Source: Hydractinia symbiolongicarpus (Eukaryota > Cnidaria > Hydrozoa > Anthoathecata > Hydractiniidae). Taken from it: DNA of 64,000 nt. The stretch covers positions 6,138,001-6,202,000 of the forward strand of contig NC_079883.1 of the NCBI RefSeq assembly GCF_029227915.1, given 5' to 3'. The translations under genes were made by a program, and so were the position numbers. Shown one piece after another: positions 59,601 to 64,000 of this stretch. Positions within the stretch are counted from its first letter, which is position 1. Each line of letters opens with the position of its first letter. The notes under the pieces are model-generated. The model was not told the DNA's origin. It did no database searches and was given only the letters and a program-made list of their open reading frames with translations.

Positions 59601-62241
59601 TTCAATGAATTGTCAATCATTTCCAAATTGTTTCTGAATCTTTTAAAAAAAACTAAACTAATTCGTTTTATAACATGTTTGTCACACATCACCTACAGAA
59701 ATTGAGCATTCTCCATCGCAAAAAGAACAAAACATGATCTTAGAAAGTAAGAATATCACCGTAGATTGTTGAAAAACAATCAAATAGGAATCATAAAAAA
59801 GCAAAACATTGCTGTAATTTGTTTAAAAACTATCAAAATAGGATATTACAAATAAAACGGGGTCAAACAAAGTCTCACACAGTTGGTTTTCGAAACTATG
59901 AATACGCAATTTTACTGGTTCACTCAAAGAAGTTACCCTTTTTTAAATTAATTTTTTTTGACATTTGTTAAAACAAAAAAGAAATGTATATCGAAAAATA
60001 ATTTTGCGTATAACTATTTATGTTTTTAGTTGCTTTGGGAAAATAATTTGTTTCATGATTCGTTTCTGAGTTGGTTTCAAATTTTGTTTCCTTTAAAATA
60101 CAATACAGTTTAAATGTAAGCTTTGCATCCATTTATGACCTTAGTCAGGTTCCGCTTATGACCTCCAGAATATTTTACCAACTAGCGCATTTCAAAGAAA
60201 ATGTTCTTTGCATACTGGCTTTTGAGCAAAAATTTGCAAATCAAAATTGGAAATCGATTACGACGTTTAAGATTTCTACTTTTGAAAAAGATAAGAGAAA
60301 ACAGGTTTAAAGAAAACAGGTAAACAATAAAAAATGCTGAGAAAAGCTTTAAAGTTTTGTCATGTGAGCAGAGGGAAATAAAAATATATTAACTTTATCA
60401 TTTTTGGTGTTTTATGATGCCTCTTAAATTAAGTTTATAGAAAAACAGTTAAAAAAAGTTAAATCTTCATATCCCTTCAACCGTTTCTCAAAAGAGCATC
60501 ATCCTATACATTTTCTTGATCAGCATTTCAACCTCTACACAATGGAAGAAACACGAAAAAAAAGTAAAAAAAAAATTTTTGTGCAATTTGGTGGGACACT
60601 GCCAATGTCAGTAAAATTGATTAGCATTTTAAACTCCACACAGGATCGAGCTTAAAAATTGTAAATTAAAATCTTTGTGCATCAGTGGGCTATTGCTGAC
60701 GTCGGTAAAGTTCAAATGACGGATCTTTGTATTTTTTTTTCCTAAATGGATTTTTCCACAGAACTTATTGATATAGTGTAGCCTACAGTACTGTGAAAAG
60801 GTTTATTAACATTGTGTTTGTGTAACTAGCATGGTGCACATGAACCACAATAAAATTGTGGTCTTTATTATATAACAAGCATTCAAACATTCTATCGTGG
60901 CCACCACGCTTATATTATTATCTCCACGAAGAAACGTGTTTCCCACGATTATTTTTGTGAGCTCCATGATTTTTATAGCTAGATAATTTAAAAATTTTTT
61001 TTCAAAAAAGTTTTTCATTAAAGTTAATTTGTTTGTTTCAGGTTTTATCAAGTATATTCGTAGTTTTTGCATGGTGTATACTTTTTCGTCAAGGACGCGA
61101 TTGTATTTTACGAAATGTCATTTGTCTAGAAAAGTTAAATTTAATTGCAGTGATAGAAATGCTTTTTTAGATGGCATTTCAAAAGTTTAAAAATAAAAAG
61201 TGGCGATAGAAATCCTTTTTTAGATCGCATTTTAAAAGTTTAAAAATGAAAAGCAGCGATAGAAATGTTTTTTAAGATCGCATTTTAACAGTTTATAAAC
61301 GAAAAGCTGCGATAGAAATGCTTTCTAAGATTGCATTTTAAAAGTTTAAGAACGAAAAGCGGCGATAGAAATGCTGTTTTAGATTGCGTTTTAAAAGTTT
61401 AATAAAGAAGAACGGTGATAGAAATGTTTTTTACATCGCGTTTTGATTCCTGAACGATTAAAATCTATTATTTAGCTAGCTTTATGACAACAAATGAAAA
61501 CAACAAGTGTTAATTTATTTTTTTGCTGTCGGTTTTTGATTTAATTAATGAACTAAAACAGGCTTTGTTGTTTTACAATAGAAGTTATCTATCGTGGACG
61601 CCACGTTGTAATGTTTAATTTTTGTTCGTGTAGTCCAAGAAACATGATTGTGGGGTCCATAATTGTTAAAAAATAACCATCGCGGGCTATCGTGGTTCGT
61701 GCGTAACATGAAATAAACACAGACCACGATGCTAACAAACCTTTTCACAGTACTGTAATTACACAGGAGGCAGTTGTATACCACTTTTCACATGACGTAG
61801 TTGTTTTGATTTCATTTTAAGAAAATGGGCATCTGCGCACTTTTGTGTAGGTAAAAAACCAGGACTTGCACAGGGTAAAATGGTTATTAATGAAGATTAA
61901 AGATTTTTTGGGGTAGCATAAGATTTAAGAGGAACTTAAATTAAATTCTTTTTACAATTTATTACTAATTTTGAGCGGATATTTCTCTTTTGGATGGATT
62001 TTTTCGATTACTGTGATCTGTTGTTTATATTTTCTGCCTACAGAAATGCTTCCGCATGTGCAAAAAAATCACAAACTTTTTAACTTTTGTAGCTAACAGT
62101 TTGATGTTAAATTCAAGTATGTTAGTTATTTTTATTGAAAATGGATCAGAAAATTTTAAGCATGTTAACCCGGAACCAAGAATAAGAAACTAAAAAACTG
62201 CATAACAAACCTATTTGCTTTGATCGTAGCGAAGACGCCAT
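50617..62241 (-). CDS. SCFD1: Sec1 family domain-containing protein 1 (Sly1), complete
   Basis: Twenty-one exons, minus strand: 62241-62211, 58800-58730, 58027-57939, 57810-57720, 57558-57436, 57298-57211, 57094-57005, 56669-56614, 56523-56441, 56185-56086, 55518-55379, 55014-54924, 54845-54769, 54438-54357, 54224-54165, 54007-53971, 53899-53832, 53377-53024, 52291-52226, 51205-51131 and 50640-50617. They sum to 1896 nt (631 aa; human 642), all phases consistent. Landmarks in order: [92 protein letters not shown]-like [29 protein letters not shown]; the last exon encodes LQLLGSK, matching the human ending. Sly1 is the SM protein that binds syntaxin-5 and drives SNARE assembly for ER-Golgi traffic. 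Exon 1 (10 codons) is separated by a 3.4-kb intron holding a MITE. The first and last exons are the least certain individually, but both fit phase and homology. Confidence 0.95.
59155..59215 (+). repeat. TTATT/TTA microsatellite
   Basis: An irregular run of TTATTA and TTTTATT units in SCFD1 intron 1. Confidence 0.8.
60784..61757. mobile_element. Mariner-like MITE in SCFD1 intron 1
   Basis: Terminal inverted repeats of about 31 bp start CAGTACTGTGAAAAGGTTT at both ends (left 60,786; right ending 61,755), each flanked by TA, as in Tc1/mariner insertions. Deeper inside are further inverted words such as CTATCGTGG near both ends. The 970-bp element has no transposase frame. It contains a minisatellite (separate entry). 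Confidence 0.8.
61149..61446 (+). repeat. 59-bp minisatellite inside the MITE, about 5-6 units
   Basis: Successive units share GCGATAGAAATGCTTTTT, then AGATCGCATTTTAAAAG and an A-rich GAAAAGC end. Units diverge by several substitutions each, so the array is not freshly amplified. Confidence 0.9.
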
Positions 62242-62778
62242 GTTTAATGTCTGGTTAGATGTAGTGTACGGCAACGGTGCGCTCTTCCAGGCTCAAGCGC
62301 TGGCCGATAAATCCATCGTCCGCCGTGAAACAAGGAAAACACGTCAATCACATTACAACGACCCCCAAATTTGAAAACAAACGATCCTACTGTTGTGTGC
62401 ACACGGATGCGCTTCCGAGGAAGCAATCAACAGTAAAGACCCAACGGTTTTGTTATGGCAAATGTACCTTTATGCGGCAGATGTTATGAGAAGTTTGATT
62501 TAGAATAAAAAATATAGAGAACGACACCTTTAAATAACTTCAGCTACCTTCAGCAATTCTCAAAAATTACCCAAGAACCCAAAAATCTTCTAACGAAAAT
62601 TTCCTAATCACTTTTAAGAAGTATGACTAGCTAACGAGGCTAGCTAATTAATTCAGCATGAAAATTATGCAAACAAGCAAATTTTTTAGGTTCGTGCATT
62701 TAGCACAATGAATGTTCTGTAGAGGAACAAAAAAACTTACAAGAAATTACATTTTGTTGAATGCTGTTTTACATACTG
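62242..62778. other. Upstream region of the SCFD1 gene
   Basis: Presumed 5' UTR and promoter, more GC-rich than its surroundings between about 62,250 and 62,430. No TATA box is evident. No gene is seen; the open frames at 62,244-62,489 overlap on both strands. Confidence 0.4.
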
Positions 62779-63999
62779 TTAAAGGGAACCCAAGGTATAA
62801 AATAATGTTGGACTAAGAGCTTAAAAAGTTGGTTAACAAGTTTTTTAGCTAAATTTTTTAAGAGCTTTTTTCGTTCTTCCATTTTTTGCTGATGAATAAC
62901 TTGGAATCTGCATGTTGGTTTGCAATCAAATTTTGTGAGTAAAACATAGGGCTTATACAAGCTTACCCACATAAAGTCTCATAACTTTTCAATTACTGGA
63001 TGAAATTCCTTGAAATTTTGTGACTTAACTTTTATTGGACTTTTGGAAAATAATTTTTTTTTTCAAAAAATTGTCAATGTTACTTTGTCCTTTATTGACA
63101 GGTGGTCACATCAACTTTTGCTGTAGTGCTAAAAATAAAGGTTTTCTAAACTAACCGGTTGTATGAATATGTAATTATGTAATTAATAGTGACATAAGTC
63201 ATCATACAATATTGACATGCATACTGTGTATTTTACAGACCGAAATATTGGTAATTTACAGACTGGAATATTAGTATTTTCCCATTTCTCTATTTCTATT
63301 GTCATATGATGACACTATAGGTCATTTTGTCACATGACAACCCAAATTTGTCTTGGTTAAGTAGTTACTGACATAAATGCGCATAAATATACCAAGTTTT
63401 ATTCCATGACAGCTACTAACACCAAGGTTCTCAAGTATGGATTTTTCAAAAAAATTATTTCTATATCCATTTTTTCCCTAGAGAAATTGTTTGTCTTTAT
63501 ACCACCTGTTAATGTTCCTAATAATATCTTATATTCTTATATTAGTTTTTAATGACTAGTACTGTAAATAGTTTCAAAAAAGATAAAAAACGACAATTTC
63601 CAAAAAACACATATTTTCTTCAACCATTGTCTCATTATGACGTAATCACTTTCTGTGATGACATTTCAATCCAAATATTTTGTCACTAATTAAGTCACAA
63701 CATATTGATGCTTCTGCTTGCGCCAGGTTTCATCTTTTAAATCTAAACAGATCAAAAGTTACAGCCCATGGACACTTTATGCCCCCCCCCCCATAATTAC
63801 AAGGGCCAAAAAAGCTTATACTAAATAGGGTTAAATATGACACCATAACTTATGCAGCATAATTAAATCTGAAATTCCTTAAATGTGAATATCTTGAAAA
63901 TGAAAAGAGCTTTTAAAAAATTTAAAAAGACTTGTTAACCAACTTTTTAGGCTCTATAATATAAGTCCAAAATTATTTTATACATCCAATTCCTTTTAA
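62779..63999. mobile_element. DNA transposon derivative with long TIRs and TTAA flanks
   Basis: The two ends are inverted copies of about 95 bp: left AGGGAACCCAAGGTATAAAA from 62,783, right ending TACATCCAATTCCTT at 63,995. Both share GTATAAAATAATnTTGGACT and AAAAAGTTGGTTAACAAG words. TTAA flanks each side (62,779-62,782 and 63,996-63,999). TTAA target duplications occur in piggyBac and Kolobok elements; with such long TIRs and no transposase I would call it a non-autonomous member of one of these, class uncertain. The internal 1 kb is AT-rich and non-coding. Confidence 0.72.
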
Positions 64000-64000
64000 C

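Overview
This is animal nuclear DNA, AT-rich and intron-rich, with GT-AG introns and many degenerate transposons. No prokaryotic, organellar or viral gene organisation is visible. The protein repertoire (MSK-type tandem kinase, Sly1/SCFD1, ADP-dependent glucokinase, SLC43-type transporter) is metazoan. Together with low GC, abundant short DNA transposons, Helitrons and CR1/L2-like elements carrying a 2A-like motif, it fits an early-branching animal, most likely a cnidarian, possibly a hydrozoan. That placement is an inference from style and repeat content, not from a marker gene.

Layout. 1-2.4 kb: the 5' coding exons of an SLC43-type MFS transporter on the minus strand, running off the left edge. 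2.4-11.9 kb: no confident gene; repeats, a tandem array of three short Helitrons, and a 70-bp-armed palindrome. 11.9-24.0 kb (minus): a complete 17-exon MSK1/2-type kinase gene, predicted 1028 aa, every exon phase agreeing. 24.0-29.1 kb: intergenic DNA and a nearly full-length CR1/L2-type non-LTR retrotransposon (plus strand) with a variant 2A motif and one frameshift. 30.1-35.4 kb (minus): a two-exon ADP-dependent glucokinase gene, predicted 477 aa, whose 3.8-kb intron holds a 1.2-kb DNA transposon and a PHD-finger-like fragment. 36.2-37.9 kb: a tRNA-derived SINE and a broken, unidentified reading frame. 38.7-39.2 kb and 48.3-49.4 kb (plus): two single-exon genes of unknown function that share a C-terminal helical domain. 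40.4-47.7 kb, between them: a nest of decayed retrotransposons (Ty3 relic, 5'-truncated non-LTR element inside it, then a 1.8-kb tandem duplication over the junction). 50.6-62.2 kb (minus): a complete 21-exon SCFD1/SLY1 gene, predicted 631 aa, with a mariner-like MITE and a 59-bp minisatellite in intron 1. 62.8-64.0 kb: a DNA transposon with about 95-bp inverted termini flanked by TTAA.

The host genes do not form a pathway: nuclear stress/MAPK signalling (MSK), ER-Golgi fusion (SCFD1), glucose phosphorylation (ADPGK) and transport (SLC43) are independent neighbours. The best candidates for something undescribed are the paired single-exon genes, the 2A variant with Cys where Asn is normally required, and the palindrome whose arms differ only by transitions.
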